DNA of 64,000 bases, taken from Macrothele yani. Lineage: Eukaryota; Arthropoda; Arachnida; Araneae; Macrothelidae. Shown piece by piece: positions 30,213-42,274 of this stretch. A program made the translations under genes and the position numbers. The notes under the pieces are model-generated. The model did no database searches and was not told where the DNA came from. It saw nothing but the letters and a program-made list of their open reading frames with translations. The DNA is taken from the NCBI GenBank assembly GCA_039090855.1, contig CM077011.1:21763001-21827000 (forward strand), read 5' to 3'. Each line of letters opens with the position of its first letter. Position 1 is the first letter of the stretch.

Positions 30213-31580
30213 TAGTAAATCTGGCTATCTGCTTTGAAAAAGCAGCAAGAAGCGATTTTACTGTTATAGAGTGGTCTCTTTTTAACATATCTGTGCTGTA
30301 TAGTATGTAAGTGTGAAATTGCTCCACAATATTAGTCTTCGCCATTTAATTTCTTTTTTATAGAATATTTTAATTATAATATCCGATTGTTTTACTTGTT
30401 TCACTGAACAAAGAGGATAATATAGTTTTATTAAATCTGTTTGTAAGAATATTATAACGAACACTTTGCTTTCATAGATTTACAGCTTTCTTTTCTTTTC
30501 TTTTCTATCCAAATTTTATTTTGTATTACTACAGGGATCCTTAGGTTTACTCTGGACATGTTTAATCATAATTATTCATTTTAATCTGCAAATATACTCT
30601 GAAAATTCGTAAGTTTTATGCGCTTCAGTTTGTTACAATTGCAGCACAGTGAAAACGTGTACATATTGCAAAACACTGTCTAGAGACAATTGTCCTTAAA
30701 TCAACTTCAAAGTGATTTTATCTGACGATGAACAGCAGAGACAGTCAAATTGTTATAATAAAAAGAAATTCTTCAAATTAAGAAATGGTCCTTATCATTT
30801 ACAGTAGAATTTTACAAAACTTCGTTGCGTTGGACTGACGGTGCAATATCTTCCCGGCATTAATGAACTATCCCGAGCTTCTGCAGCCAACATGCAATTC
30901 CTTAATTTACAGTTTCGCTGAAATGCACATTTGGGATATTTCCGGTCGCTAGATTTGCGTTATAAACCACGAGATGTTTAATATGCGCCAATGAAATATA
31001 CTAAGTGTATTGCACAGAATACCGAACACTGTCCATTGATTGATTCACGTATGTGGAGAACACGATTTCTGATATTTCCAAGCATGCAGTGCGAACTGCA
31101 AATTCGTATGTCGTAATAGTCTCAACGCCAGGAAGTGAAAGTTGCATCGATGTCAAGACAATACGATACCGTCTTTCAAGGAAAGTCCAGATTGAACTAA
31201 AGTTGCAAAACACAGCAGATTCTGAAATTCAAAAATTTAACAACTACTAAATAAGACACTTCGTATCCCAGAGAAAACTGGTACCTGTGTCTTTTTCTGG
31301 CTACGTCCAAGCCTTGTGTCTTCCGGATTTCTTTCACGGGATTTGTCTTCTCCTGAACTGTGTTCGGGAACTATAAGGTTTCCTAGACTATGCATAGAGC
31401 TTGTGACATCCTCTGGACACAATTAGTGACCGATTCATCTGATACAATGTCTTCTGACCATGCTTCCGTCATTGATTCGAGCTCAAGCCCTAGAGGAGAT
31501 ATAAGCTGCGTGCTTGTTTACGTTTTCCAACCGTAGGTTGAAGAAGCGTATTTGCTCCAGCTATGTCTGTTTGTCTGTCT
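30213..31580. other. anonymous AT-rich DNA
   Basis: No supported gene. A TTTTC microsatellite-like stretch lies near 30490-30510. Confidence 0.4.
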
Positions 31581-31584
31581 GTCC

Positions 31585-32375
31585 GCACGATAATTCGCGT
31601 AAAAATGGTTCTATTTCGATTAACTTTTAGTATATGGCTGGGGATCCCTTGAGGACAAACCATATTGAAAATGGACGAAATGGGGTCAAAGGTCAGGGCA
31701 TAGGAGCGGGATCCATTCCACGGCTCTTATGCGTCATAACTTGCGTAAACTTGGTTCTATTTCAGTGAAATTTCAGTATGTAGTAGGGGACCACTTGGAG
31801 ACGAGCTCTGTTGAAAATGGGCGAAATGGGGTCAATGGTCAGGACATAGGAGTGGGATCCATTCCACTGCCCTTATGCATCATAACCTCCGTAAAAGAGG
31901 TTCGATTTGGATGAAATTTTAGTATGTGCTAGGGGACCTCTTGGTAACGAACCCTATTAGAAATGAGCGAGATGGTGTTCAAAAGTCAGGACATAGGAGA
32001 GGGATCCATTCCATTGCGCGTATATGTCATAACTTATATAAAAAGGCTTCGATCGCGACAAACCATTGTCATGTTGTTCCGGAGATCTAATGAACTGGTC
32101 ATGTTGTTCCGGAGATATAATGTATGCATACATATATATGTATATATTGCATATCATCGAAATGGGGTCAACGGGCAAGAAACTGGAGCGAGTTTGTTCC
32201 ACAGCCATTATCCTCATTACTTGATTCAAAATATTTCTATTGCGACAGAACTTTAGTATGTTGTTCCGGAAGTATACTGAACCCATTCTGTTAAATATCA
32301 TAGAAATGGAGTGAAAGGTCAGGGCATAGGAGCGATATTTATTCCACAGCCATTATCCTCATATCTTAAGTAATA
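31585..32375 (+). repeat. satellite array, about 145-bp unit, 5 copies
   Basis: The landmark GGRCATAGGAGYGGGATCCA recurs at 31697, 31842 and 31989 and, in weaker form, near 32170 and 32319. Each is followed by a CATAACTTGCGTAAA block and AATGGGGTCAA. One unit is lengthened by an ATATAT stretch and a short internal duplication (GTCATGTTGTTCCGGAGAT twice, 32068-32120). The array starts after a TGTCTGTTTGTCTGTCTGTC run, like the start of the 20.7-kb array. Confidence 0.85.
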
Positions 32376-32439
32376 ACTTGAGTAATGATTTCTGGTATAA
32401 TCAATGCATTGCATGATTTTACTAACTTGTTTTACAAAC

Positions 32440-32500
32440 TGGATCTCTCCCTTCAGTGAAAACATTGCCCCTAAATTTGGGACGAAATCCCTGCGTACAG
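32440..32500 (+). mobile_element. SINE-A internal fragment, old
   Basis: CTGGATCTCTCCCTTCAGTG, then CCCCTAAATTTGGGACGA, resembles the central SINE-A body. No head or tail. Confidence 0.4.
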
Positions 32501-32509
32501 CTATAACGA

Positions 32510-34590
32510 GTTTCTCAGGCCCGTCGTTACATCTCTAAACAAACACGAAATAGCCATATGAACTGTGTCTAGATTTTTTCCCCCTAAACTGTGTCCAAGT
32601 GTATTCTTCCGGATTATGCACATATCTTCTGGGTTTTCCAGCACTATAGCCATCCAATACTTCTTACAAGATCACGGACATCACGAAATCAATAACAAAG
32701 GCAAACGGAAATTTGACCGAATCAAAACAGCAACTACGATTATGACTTTAGATACAGTAGAAAGTGCAACTATGATAAGCAATAGTATACAATATACCTA
32801 ACATAAATATACAGGAATCAGAAAAGACGATTTCGAAGAATAGGATGAAATATTCAATCATCTTTATTTTTTTCGTTTTAAACATTGATTTCTTATGAAT
32901 CTACAAAAGAACCCTCATGACGACGGCAGATCGTCTCCATATCACACTCTGAGAAGAAGGTGAATTTAGAAAAAAGTGTTGATGTTCGAGCCATGATTAA
33001 TTCAGCTTAAACGATTTCTGAAAAGAAATATTACTCGCATCTCTAACAGACATATGATTCATGTCACCTGTCAGTTTTGCTTTAGCTATCGTATAACTTA
33101 TTTTTGGCAAAACACGGAGAAATTTCTGCAAATTCCGATAACTTGACATATTATCTATGTAGCTAAAAATGCGCTATCACTCTCTTGACTTTTGGTTTCT
33201 AAAAATGACCAAAAAATAATGAAAACATTGAATTCAGATATTCAGCTATGAAGGTTCAGCATGCAAAAAACATCGTAATACAAACCATAATTTTACAACT
33301 TGAAAAAATTGGCATTAACAAAAAAAATTGCATAGAAAACTTTTTAGCTGCTCTTAGAATCCGGAAACGTGATTCATTTATTATTGGACAATAAAACGTT
33401 ATGAAAGATAAAAAGACATTTTATTGGAAACGAAAGAGAATCCTATATAGATATTTTTAGAATTAAATAGCTATACATCTATTCAGAAACAACTCTAAAA
33501 AACGTTGTCTCTCGAAACAGAAATATTTATTCTTCTATACAAAACTGAAGAAAAGCTTTCCGTCACCGTTAAAGCAATAAGGTATAAACATAGTGGGAGT
33601 AGAAAAGCAATAAATATTCATCCAAGCAAATACCCAGAAAGGAAAGAAAATGAACACAAAAGCGAGAAGAAATAGGTACGAGGATTGCAATGGCAAAGAT
33701 GCTCAAGAAACACTGAAATAAAAAGAAAAATGAAATCAAACATCTAATATACCCCAGTGAGACCTTTTCTGGAGCAAGACTCTTCACGTCTGGATTGGTG
33801 ACTGATGCTTCAGCAGAGGATCGATTAGTTTGTGCGTTAGAGAAAGTTCCGAACCACTTGAGAGTGATGCGCATGAAATATCACCGACGGAGAAGAGGTT
33901 TCCCTGTGTGCGGGATATGGTAATAAATCGTGCCAAGAAAAGGTGGAGCTCGGTGAAGTGACGACAACAGCGTGCGTGATCGAATGGTTGTCGGGATGAA
34001 CCGTCGGCATTCGACTCAGACAGGGAGGAATCGTTGCAAAGCAAATGTTCAGTGTCACCAAAACATTGGTTATGCGCAAGTATATCTTCAAGAGAAAATT
34101 CGTGAAAGAACTTCCACATAACCGTTTTCTCCTACTTTTAAAATATATGTTATTGATGGTCGTTTTGCATGAACAGTCGATATTCGGACGTTGCTGCATT
34201 ATACTTCTCTTGACATACCAGAAAACGCATAGGCCATTTTTTGCTTAGCTTTGGAGGAAGAGAATCGGGAAATATTTCTTACTGACACGTAGTACCATAA
34301 AAGAGTCTGTGGCAATGGAAACGTTTCTCCGATGGTTTCATATTTGTGATCTTGGAGCGACGTCATATATAGTGTTAAGCCTCAATCATTTAATATTATC
34401 GAAGATTCATAATACAAGATCGAACTTATTTTTTCATTGCTGTGTGGTGTAGAAAAGGCTTTTCTTGATATTCGAACTGCGTCGGCCCAAACACCAATGG
34501 GGCAAAGTTTTAGATTTTTTGGTAGCATTCACAAAATCAATGCATCTGAATTTACGGAGGGCGAGTCGAAAGTTTCGCAAGATTTGGATT
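32510..34590. other. anonymous DNA; one less AT-rich open region
   Basis: No recognised gene. At 33784-34199 two overlapping minus-strand frames of 111-120 codons are open in a stretch richer in G and C than its surroundings. The protein read from 34119 is Ser/His-rich and not recognised. It could be an old exon or element fragment, and I give it no function. Confidence 0.35.
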
Positions 34591-34699
34591 ACTTTATGTG
34601 TTTATACGTACCATTACGACGAAATCTGACTAGCATTCAAGGTATAAGCCATCCTGTTGCACCGTCTTTAGCCATCTGTATGCCAGTACTTCGATTCTG

Positions 34700-35670
34700 C
34701 GACGTACCAGTTCTTGTCATTCGAGGCGAACAACGACTTCACCCAGCTGCCACCTTCTCCTGTTGTTGAAGTGTCGCCCGCGAAGGAAGGGGGCCATGGA
34801 CTGGAACTGGAAATAATCTGACGGGACGCGATCAGGACTACATGCTGGTTGTGGCATCAGTTCTATGCCCTCAAGTTGCTGGAGTTTTGCCCGGGTCATT
34901 CGCGCGGTATGAGGCCGACCGTTGTGCTGTTGTAGGAGAGCGCGCTCTTTCTGTTCACTAGTACCGGTTACGTCTCCTCAAAAATGGCATACACCCGCAC
35001 CATCTGTTCAGAGTAGAGTTTGACGTTGATGGTCCGACCGTCTGGAACAAATTCGTAACGGATTATCCTCTCGAAATTCCACCAGACGCAGAGCATCACC
35101 TTGTGCTCGAAGCGCCCAAGTTTGGCAACAATATCCGGAACCTGGCCCGGACTCAACCACTGCCGTTGTGTGTTAGGATTACGGAAATACACCCACTTTT
35201 CACAGCACGTAATAATTGTCTTGATGAAACGTACATCGCGCGGGTTTTCTAGGATTTTCGTGCATGCCTCCACTCGGCGGTTTGCTTCAGCTTGCGTCAG
35301 CTCGTGAGAGATAATGCGGCAGCTCCTGTAGACCTTGCCGAAATCCTAGAGGTAACAAACTACGGTTGTCTGTGTATGCACAGCTCGCCTGCTAATCTTC
35401 GAGTGCTGGATGTCAGTTTTGCCTCTACTGCCTGGCGCACGGCCCCCGAATCCACGGTCTACCTGAGTTTGGCCGATCGTCGAGGTCTCTGTCACCTGAG
35501 CAAAATTTTTTAAACCATTGGTTTTGGTGCTGTGGTCCACAGAACCTTCCACCTTCACATGACAAACATTTCGTGTTGCTTGAGCAGCGTTATGGCCGAG
35601 TCCAAACTCGTAAAGCAAAAGTTTCCTAATTAGCAGGTTGTGGCTGTTCACCTTTTAGGCGTCCCAATCA
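34700..35670 (-). pseudogene. mariner transposase remnant (second mariner family)
   Basis: Minus-strand pieces: LLLYEFGLGHNAAQATRNVC (first helix-turn-helix), several decayed parts, ENPRDVRFIKTIITCCEKWV with YFRNPNTQRQWLSPGQ, VMLCVWWNFERIIRYEFVPD, NGRPHTARMTRAKLQQLEG, and SPDRVPSDYFQFQSM. The first catalytic position is Cys (TCCEKW for TCDEKW), the second is His (QHNGRPH for QDNGRPH), and the third Asp is kept (PSDYF). The family differs from the mariners at 10688 and 26470. Terminal repeats were not found. Confidence 0.8.
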
Positions 35671-35699
35671 CTGATAGAACGATATGCAATGCTGTTTAC

Positions 35700-36400
35700 A
35701 GCAACGAATATCACTTTATAACCCTTTCGACTGATTGCAGTGCGCGACTTGGACTAATTTAAACACGTGACATACCCGCCGCAGCACATGCGTTTATGCA
35801 AATATTGTAAAACTTTCGACTCACCTTCTGTTAGTATGTTTACCAAACTCAGGATAATCTTGGCAAAAACATTCGTTCAAATGAGAATTACATTTTCGTC
35901 AGTTATCGGTTTAAAAAATATTTCTGCTGTCTTGTAGTGGACATTGCAAAGTTCACACAAGACGCAGCATCTCAGTCTTATACCACCACATTGGTCGTTA
36001 ACCATTAAACTAGATGAAAGAATAACTCCGGATTAGCAAAATGGACTGAAATCAGCTCTAAGGCACAGATATTTGATGTTTAATAAGTGAGCCGAATGCT
36101 GCTGCAACGAGTGAACCCGCTCATCAAAAAGCGTTTCTTTTCCCCTTAGCTTAGTTATTCAAAATGGTTCAGAGCAATTACTAATACTAATCCTTCCTGA
36201 CTGATTACTAAATGGCCTATAACGACGGTGATGCGCCTAAGAACGCCGAAAGAAAATGTTTGAATAATTTGTTTCCTCCCAATGGCACGATATTCTTGTC
36301 AGTCGAACTAGCTCTTCCACGACATGCCTTGGGTCACGGAAAAGAGAAGAAAGTAAACGGAAGCGAGCAGTTACTACCAGTAATAGCTTTGTGGTCGGCA
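35700..36400. other. anonymous DNA
   Basis: I see nothing recognisable between the mariner remnant and the SINE. Confidence 0.35.
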
Positions 36401-36403
36401 TTG

Positions 36404-36597
36404 CGACCACCGTGAGCAACTCATTGGGCCATAAGCAGTAGCCCATCTCTAATTTAGGGTCACCGACTCAAGGGGAGGGATAAAGCCAGAACCTTAAGAC
36501 AAACACATCATCCATGCCTCACCGGGATTCGAACCCGGACCCTTCAAGGACGAATGGTGATAAGTCAGCGCTAAGACCATTGCACCACCGGGACGGC
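36404..36597 (-). mobile_element. SINE-A
   Basis: Head GCCGTCCCGGTGGTGCAATG, B box GGGTTCGAATCCCGG intact, body with TTATGGCCCAATGAGTTGC and GGTGGTCGC at the 3' end. No A tail remains. Confidence 0.9.
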
Positions 36598-37017
36598 AAT
36601 TGTTTTTCTGTAGATTTCGTAAAATCCCGCTTGAACATTTCTGTACAGAGAGCGCAAAAATTTGAAACATTGTTTGGTTTAGGAACTTCTCCCTTATGAG
36701 ATTAAACTCTGAAAATGGTCAGCTACTTTTTTTTTCATCATAGTTTGGACTTCGTCTGTTTTCGGTCCAAATGTTGGTGAAACAGCGAAAATCTCTTTGT
36801 TTACAAAATGTTCTGGAAGTTTCTATGGGTATTCATTTTCAAGGTAGCAATTCGGAGCAAATTCTTCCTTCCTGTACTTCATAAATCTCTTGTTCGCCTA
36901 GCAAGCATTGCTGTGTATGCCACTTATGTAGAACGTATGTTCCGTTTCTGCCACCAACGCTTGGGTTACCATGCTACGACTACTTGTTCTTCGAGAGAAG
37001 CCAAAGCACATAAAAGC

Positions 37018-38190
37018 ATACAAAAGTATTCGGACACCCAGGTCAAACGGAACACTAGCATTTATAAGCCAAAATTAGCCAGTCCGCTCACGTTTTGGGA
37101 GTTATGATTTCATCGACCTTTCTAGGTATGCTTTCCATGACCTGTACCGGAGCTTTTATGTATTCTTGCTGCAAAGCTTCTGTCGGAACTGCTGAAGAGG
37201 AAGGACTTACCGGCCGAGATCGGAATCGTTGCTCCAGCTCATGCCATAGATGTCCTGTTGGATTTAGAGCGAAACCTTTAGCCAGCCAATCCACCACTTG
37301 GACTTCTTGCACCTCGAGCCAGGCCTCGACAAACATTGCAGTTTGGTAAAGGCTCTCGAACTTGGTGCAAAAAGCAGATATATTCTACGAAGTACTGCCA
37401 CAGCTTGTTTTGTTAAAGTGCTCAGAATATCGCAGTACATAGCAGTTGTTAGCTTTGAGGGTTACCTAATCGAAGAACCGACCCCTTCCCAGCAGAAACA
37501 GACCCACAACAACACAGATTCCCCTCCAAATTTGACCGTAGTAACTATTCAGTCCATGTGACAACATTCCCTGTGCAAACGTTACGCCCAAATCCGTTCA
37601 TTCAAACGAAGCGGGGCGATTGGTGACGTCCCCACTTCGTTTGAATGAACTGGATCCGCTCCCACTCTTGTGTTATCCATGAACGGCAAGTGAGACACCG
37701 CTGCAATAGTCGTGCTGCCTTACTTGGAGTGATGGGCATGTACAATGCTGACCCATTATAGTATCAGTTCCTATCGAGTTCCCGAAGGACTATTCTATTA
37801 GAAATTGCTGTTCCAGTAGCTTGTGGGACGTCGCCGGCAGGTTCTACCGAGAAGAATGCACATCACTTTTGGGCACTCCGCTGTAAGCTTTGTTTGGCAT
37901 GATTACTGGGTTTGATGGCCTCCCAGAAAGCCGCTTCACTGTAGTGACACCATCTGCTTATCATCGATAAACATCAGCGACAGTGGATTTTGGAAATCTT
38001 AGAAGAACGACAGGCATGCGCTTCATGATTACTCTGACGCCATGCAGCCATCATATCCCTTTCAGAGTCCATCAGATAAGCTGCGTGCTGCACAATAGCT
38101 TCCAATCTGACAACACTGCCTCTTACATACAGCATCCAAAACAATCCGCAAGGGGGCGTCTGGTTCTGCAAATATGTTTTTTTAGATCAT
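37018..38190 (-). pseudogene. Tc1-family transposase remnant
   Basis: Minus-strand pieces in order: FPKSTVADVYR (first helix-turn-helix), DGVTTVKRLSGRPSNPV hinge, then a decayed first-Asp region (EWERIQFIQTKWG). KFGGESVLLWVCFCWEGVGS comes next. After the core, FVEAWLEVQEVQVVDWLAKG leads into LNPTGHLWHELEQRFRS near the final catalytic position and ends PRKVDEIITPKT. The left terminus ACAAAAGTATTCGGACACCC is a typical Tc1 end. No right end was identified. The final Glu is replaced (PTGH for PIEH). Confidence 0.7.
37596..37650. repeat. 21-bp hairpin inside the Tc1 remnant
   Basis: GTTCATTCAAACGAAGCGGG(G) at 37596-37616 pairs with 37630-37650, with one mismatch and a 13-nt loop. It lies where the first catalytic Asp region of the transposase should be. 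Confidence 0.85.
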
Positions 38191-38456
38191 AGAAAGAGAA
38201 ATCACACTTCATGTATACTTGAGTTCCACGCTATGAACTGACTATGACTTCTTAAGCTTGCCGCAAATCCCCTCGGAACGGAAGCGAAATGTTGGAACAG
38301 AAACGTCGTAATATAATTGGCAATATTTCTAATGGACGTCCGCTAACATCTCATCGGAAACGCTTCGGAATTCTTACTTCTGAACGAAATTTTGGAAATC
38401 CCTCACTTGAAAATAATTCTCCCGAAGCATTTGCGCATCCTTTATGTCAAAAACAT

Positions 38457-38660
38457 CTTTTTTTTTTATGAAGGTATAACGACCACCGTGAGCAACTCAA
38501 TGGGCTATAAGCCGCCAGTCTCTAATTTAGGGACACTGGTTCCAAGGAAGGGACGAAACCAGTACCGTAAGACAAACAGAACATCCATGCCTCACCGGGA
38601 TTCGTACCCGGATTCTTCTCGGACGAATGGTCATAAGCCTGCGCTTAGACCACTGGGCAA
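38457..38660 (-). mobile_element. SINE-A
   Basis: Head decayed (TTGCCCAGTGGTCTAAGCGC), B box GGGTACGAATCCCGG, body and A tail (T run at 38457-38468) present. About 5 bp are missing in the TTATAGC region. Confidence 0.88.
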
Positions 38661-38749
38661 GAGCATCCTCCTCAGCTGTTCTGTTTATCGTAGGTTATGT
38701 CTTCATATTTTCACTTAATTCGGTTTTTGCCTTCCTGTGTTCAACATGC

Positions 38750-39917
38750 ACTATATTATCGAAAGTATTCGGACACTACTAAATATCTGCAGAAATGCAA
38801 AGAACGGTTGCGCAGGAAGGAGATGTTCTGTCGTGTTATCAGTAACTTAAATGTGGATAAGCTGCGTGGACCTGAACTTAAGATTTTTAGTGCGGGCTGG
38901 TCATAGCATGTCATTTGAGTAACGTATCGATACGGAGCATTGCAGCTAAACTAAACGTATCAAAATCGAATCTAAGTGATGCCGTGAAAAGATGGAAGCA
39001 GGACGGTGCAACTAGAGTAGAAAAACGTTCAGGAAGGCCACACAAATTGAAGGAACGTGACAGAAGGGCCATGGTAAAGAAATGTTAAGAAATCTCGTTC
39101 TTCCTTTGCCGTTTCCATCGCTACTTAAATAGGAAATGCTTGTAATGGCTCGGTTAATGCCATAACTATCCGCAGAGAGTTGCACAGTGTGAGTTACTAT
39201 GGTAACGCGCCGGTATACCATTTACACATTACTACCGCGAACGCGAAGCGTTGTTCGGCGTGTTGTGTCTCCCGTCGTTCCTGGACTGTGGGCGATTGGA
39301 AAGCTGTTTTTTGAAGTGATGAGTCACGCTTTTCAATCTTCCAATCTGATAGGAGTGTTTGAATTTGGCTACAGCCCAGCGAACGATTTTGGTCAGACTG
39401 TGTTCTTAGGATATGGAATTGTTTTTCGTGAATTGGACTCTGCCCGTTGGTTATTATACCACAAACCATGAACTATACTTCAACGTCCCAGATAATCCTA
39501 CCCTACCGACAGTGTGGCAATATTATGGAAATGACGGTTGTCTCTTCCAACACGATAGAACTACCTGCTACACTGCATCGCGTGTGCTGGGCAGGTTTCT
39601 TAAAAATGAGGTGGAATTGTCCAACTGCCCTTCTCATAGTCTTGATGTTAGCTCCCTAGAACACTTCCGGGAAGAACTGAAACGATAGATCTGAAATCGA
39701 TCACAACGACCGTGTATGCTCTCCCCTCTGGCAGCAGCTTTGCAGGGCGAATATCCAGCCTTTCCTGTCCAGACCTAATGAAAATTAGATGATAGTATGC
39801 CACAACTCGTTGCCGCTGTCATACAAGCAAAAGGTGGACTGAATCAGTACTGATTGCGATAGTACAGCCATTTGTTCCAGAACATTGTGGTGTACGAGTA
39901 CTTTTGATAATACAGTG
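38750..39917 (+). mobile_element. Tc1-family transposon
   Basis: Left end CACTATATTATCGAAAGTATTC and inverted right end CACTGTATTATCAAAAGTACTC. The right flank is TA; the left flank is TG, probably a mutated TA. 1168 bp. Confidence 0.9.
38790..39840 (+). pseudogene. Tc1 transposase, many frameshifts
   Basis: Pieces on the plus strand: SIRSIAAKLNVSKSNLSDAV and KRWKQDGATRVEKRSGRPHK (first helix-turn-helix and hinge), TIRRELHSVSYYGN (second), CVSRRSWTVGDWKAVF, a first-Asp region with a stop (TGATGAGTCACGC at 39317), SSNTIELPATLHR in place of the second-Asp region, and a GKN-like stretch after LAP near the end. No catalytic residue is readable in a single frame. Confidence 0.75.
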
Positions 39918-40019
39918 TATCATCTTGCCTAACTGCCGCCTCGGGGACTGCGTAGTGCGAAGCACTGGCTTCTAATAATTTGTCTGAGATGGTTCCACGA
40001 CCGAATACCAAGAAAGGCA

Positions 40020-40135
40020 GGGAGGGTGGGTATCTCTTATGACATTGGCTCTCTCCCTTTGGCGGAACCAGTGACATTAAATTCGGGACGGGCGCCTGAA
40101 TTTATAAAGCTTTTTGAGATGCCCAAGATGGTCGT
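40020..40135 (+). mobile_element. SINE-A 3' fragment
   Basis: GACATTGGCTCTCTCCCTTT, GGAACCAGTGACATTAAATT and CGGGACGGGCGCCTGAATTTATA, followed by GATGGTCGTGAAGCC. The tRNA head is absent. Confidence 0.75.
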
Positions 40136-40139
40136 GAAG

Positions 40140-41065
40140 CCAATAAAATAGTCTTGCCAGGCTAACCTGCCTTTTGGTCAAATGGAAAACGCTTTGAAAT
40201 TTTCCGTTATGCTGAAATGATCAAATGCCGCATTACGGTATAGCCTATGCAGGTATCCTCAATTGGTTCTTGGATTTCTAGTACTCCCGGCTGTGACAAG
40301 TTTCTCCTCGTTGAAAATTATGCAAGCAGGTTGTTGCTAGGATGGGGTTGTTTGCTAAATAAATAACCTAGGAATTTATAACCTATAACCTAGGTTACGA
40401 AGATATAACGCTTGTAACTACAGCACGCGCAAGGCTATTTCCAGAGCGAATTTCTTCCAAATATTTCCGATTCCTTTTGCAGTTTTTCAGACTAGTGTGT
40501 GTGGATAAACTTCGTTTCCGTTCGAAAGCTTTCCTTTCTATGATGGTGTGCAACGCCCATAACTTTTCTCTGATGGAATAAGGCAGTGTTATAGCAAATC
40601 GACGTTTGAGTCGTACGTCGTTATCAGACTCTGAGGATGGCGTCTTATTGTCCGCGTAAGTCACTAGAACTCACAATTGATCGATTTTTCAGATATACGT
40701 CCTGATCTACTGTCACGATGGTTTCTAAATGTCAGCTGATGTCATGAGAAACTGCCGTGTCGTAGTACATCGGTGGTTTGGTCCTACGCCTTAACTAATT
40801 ATTTCTTATTATAATCCTTGGAAATCAAGATGTATCACAGTAGATGGATAATTTAGTCCTATTATCTCCTTATTACGACAGTTTATTAGTGCCCACTGAC
40901 AAGTCGAGAAAGTGCCGTGTTAAAATTGTTGGTTAGTTGTACTCTATTTCTTGATTTTACCATAAAATCTTCTAAGTTCCCCTGAGAAACTATCGTTTCA
41001 TAATGAATCGATAACATCAAGAGAAATTACTATATCACATTTTATGTATGATTAAAACCTACCAT
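40140..41065. other. anonymous DNA
   Basis: No recognised gene. An 89-codon minus-strand frame (40395-40664), rich in Arg, Lys and Ser, is not recognised and not called. Confidence 0.35.
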
Positions 41066-41072
41066 TTTATTA

Positions 41073-42271
41073 GGGGTATGCAAAAGTTTCCCCCGCACCC
41101 GCTAGCGGGAGCGGTAGAGGTCTAACCGGCCGGCGACCCGTGCTGTCAGTTCGTACATGAAGCCAAGCATGGCGGTCGATTGAGTTCATTTGCGGCACTG
41201 TTTGTTATTCATGTTTAATTTAGGGAAAAGTGCGAGTGAGGCATACGGTTCAATATGTCAGGCGTTTGGCCAAACGATTATGGGTGAGCGGACATATCGA
41301 GAATGGTTTGCAAAGTTTAAGAAAGGTGATCTAAGCTTGGGAGACAATCCACGTGAAGGTAGTCCGCAGGAACTCTCAGACGAAAGAGCTGGAATCGCTG
41401 TTGCAGGAGGATAACACCTAATCGACCACGCAACTGGCGAAACGTTTGCAAGTGGCTCAGTCGACGGTGGTACGGCATCTACAGTCCTTGGGGAAGATCC
41501 AGAAGATTGGTTAGTGGGTTCCACATTCTTTAACGGAGCGTAATATTGGTCAACGATTGGGCATCAGCATGCCGTTGCTGAAGAGGTTTCAAGGGAAGAA
41601 TTTATGGTAGAAGGTTGTCAGCGGGAATGAAAAAATGGGTCTATTGCGACAACCCCGTAAGCAAGCGATCCTGGGTTGACCCAGGCCTGCCATCAACATC
41701 CACTACAAAACAGGATATCCACGGGGGAAAAGGTGCTGTTGTGTGTGTGTGATGACATATGCATGGAGTGCTATACTTCGAAATGTTGAAGCCGAGCAAA
41801 ACAATAATTGCACAACGATATAGCGATCGCTTGGTGAAACTGAACGCCACAATCGAGCAAAAACGCCCATGGACAGGTAAAGGACGCCGCCCAGTCATCT
41901 TGTTACACGATAATGCCAAACCACACGTCGGTTCCACCACGAAATCAACCCTTGAACAGTCACACTGGGAGGTTTTACCGCACCCAGCTTACTCCCCGGA
42001 TATTGCACCCTCAGACGTTCATCTGCTTCGCTCTATGCAACATGTCTTAGCCCAACAGCAGTTTAAAACAGTTTCATAGGCGGAAAATTTCGTCACTCTA
42101 TTCTTTAGCTCAAAACCAGAGTCCTGCTATCACAGGGGCGTTCATTTCTTGCCTGAAAAATGGCAAAAGGTCACTGATGCTAACGGCCAATATTTTGTTG
42201 AATTAATGTGTACTGGTTTCTTGATTGTTCGTGTCTTTTTTCCTAAAACGGCGGAAACTTTTGTATACCCC
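41073..42271 (+). mobile_element. mariner-family transposon, complete ends
   Basis: Left end GGGGTATGCAAAAGTTTCC and inverted right end GGGGTATACAAAAGTTTCC, flanked by TA at 41071-41072 and 42272-42273. 1199 bp. This is a third mariner lineage in the window. Confidence 0.95.
41187..42210 (+). pseudogene. mariner transposase, frameshifts, first Asp lost
   Basis: N-terminal LFMFNLGKSASEAYGSICQA (helix-turn-helix) is open to about 41411 and then frameshifted. The first catalytic position is in VVSGNEK (Asn for the expected Asp), just before an inserted base in an A run. From 41759 the frame is clean: MHGVLYFEMLKPSKTI, KGRRPVILLHDNAKPHVGST with the second Asp, and HPAYSPDIAPSDVHLLRSMQ with the third. 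The tail PESCYHRGVHFLPEKWQK is readable after another shift. It is closer in sequence to the 34.7-kb mariner than to those at 10.7 and 26.4 kb. Confidence 0.88.
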
Positions 42272-42274
42272 TAA

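Noticed and set aside
32565..32801. 78-codon plus-strand frame
   Set aside because: No recognisable domain, not supported by any signal around it.
40395..40664. 89-codon minus-strand Arg/Lys/Ser-rich frame
   Set aside because: No motif, no neighbours, and length within chance for this base composition.
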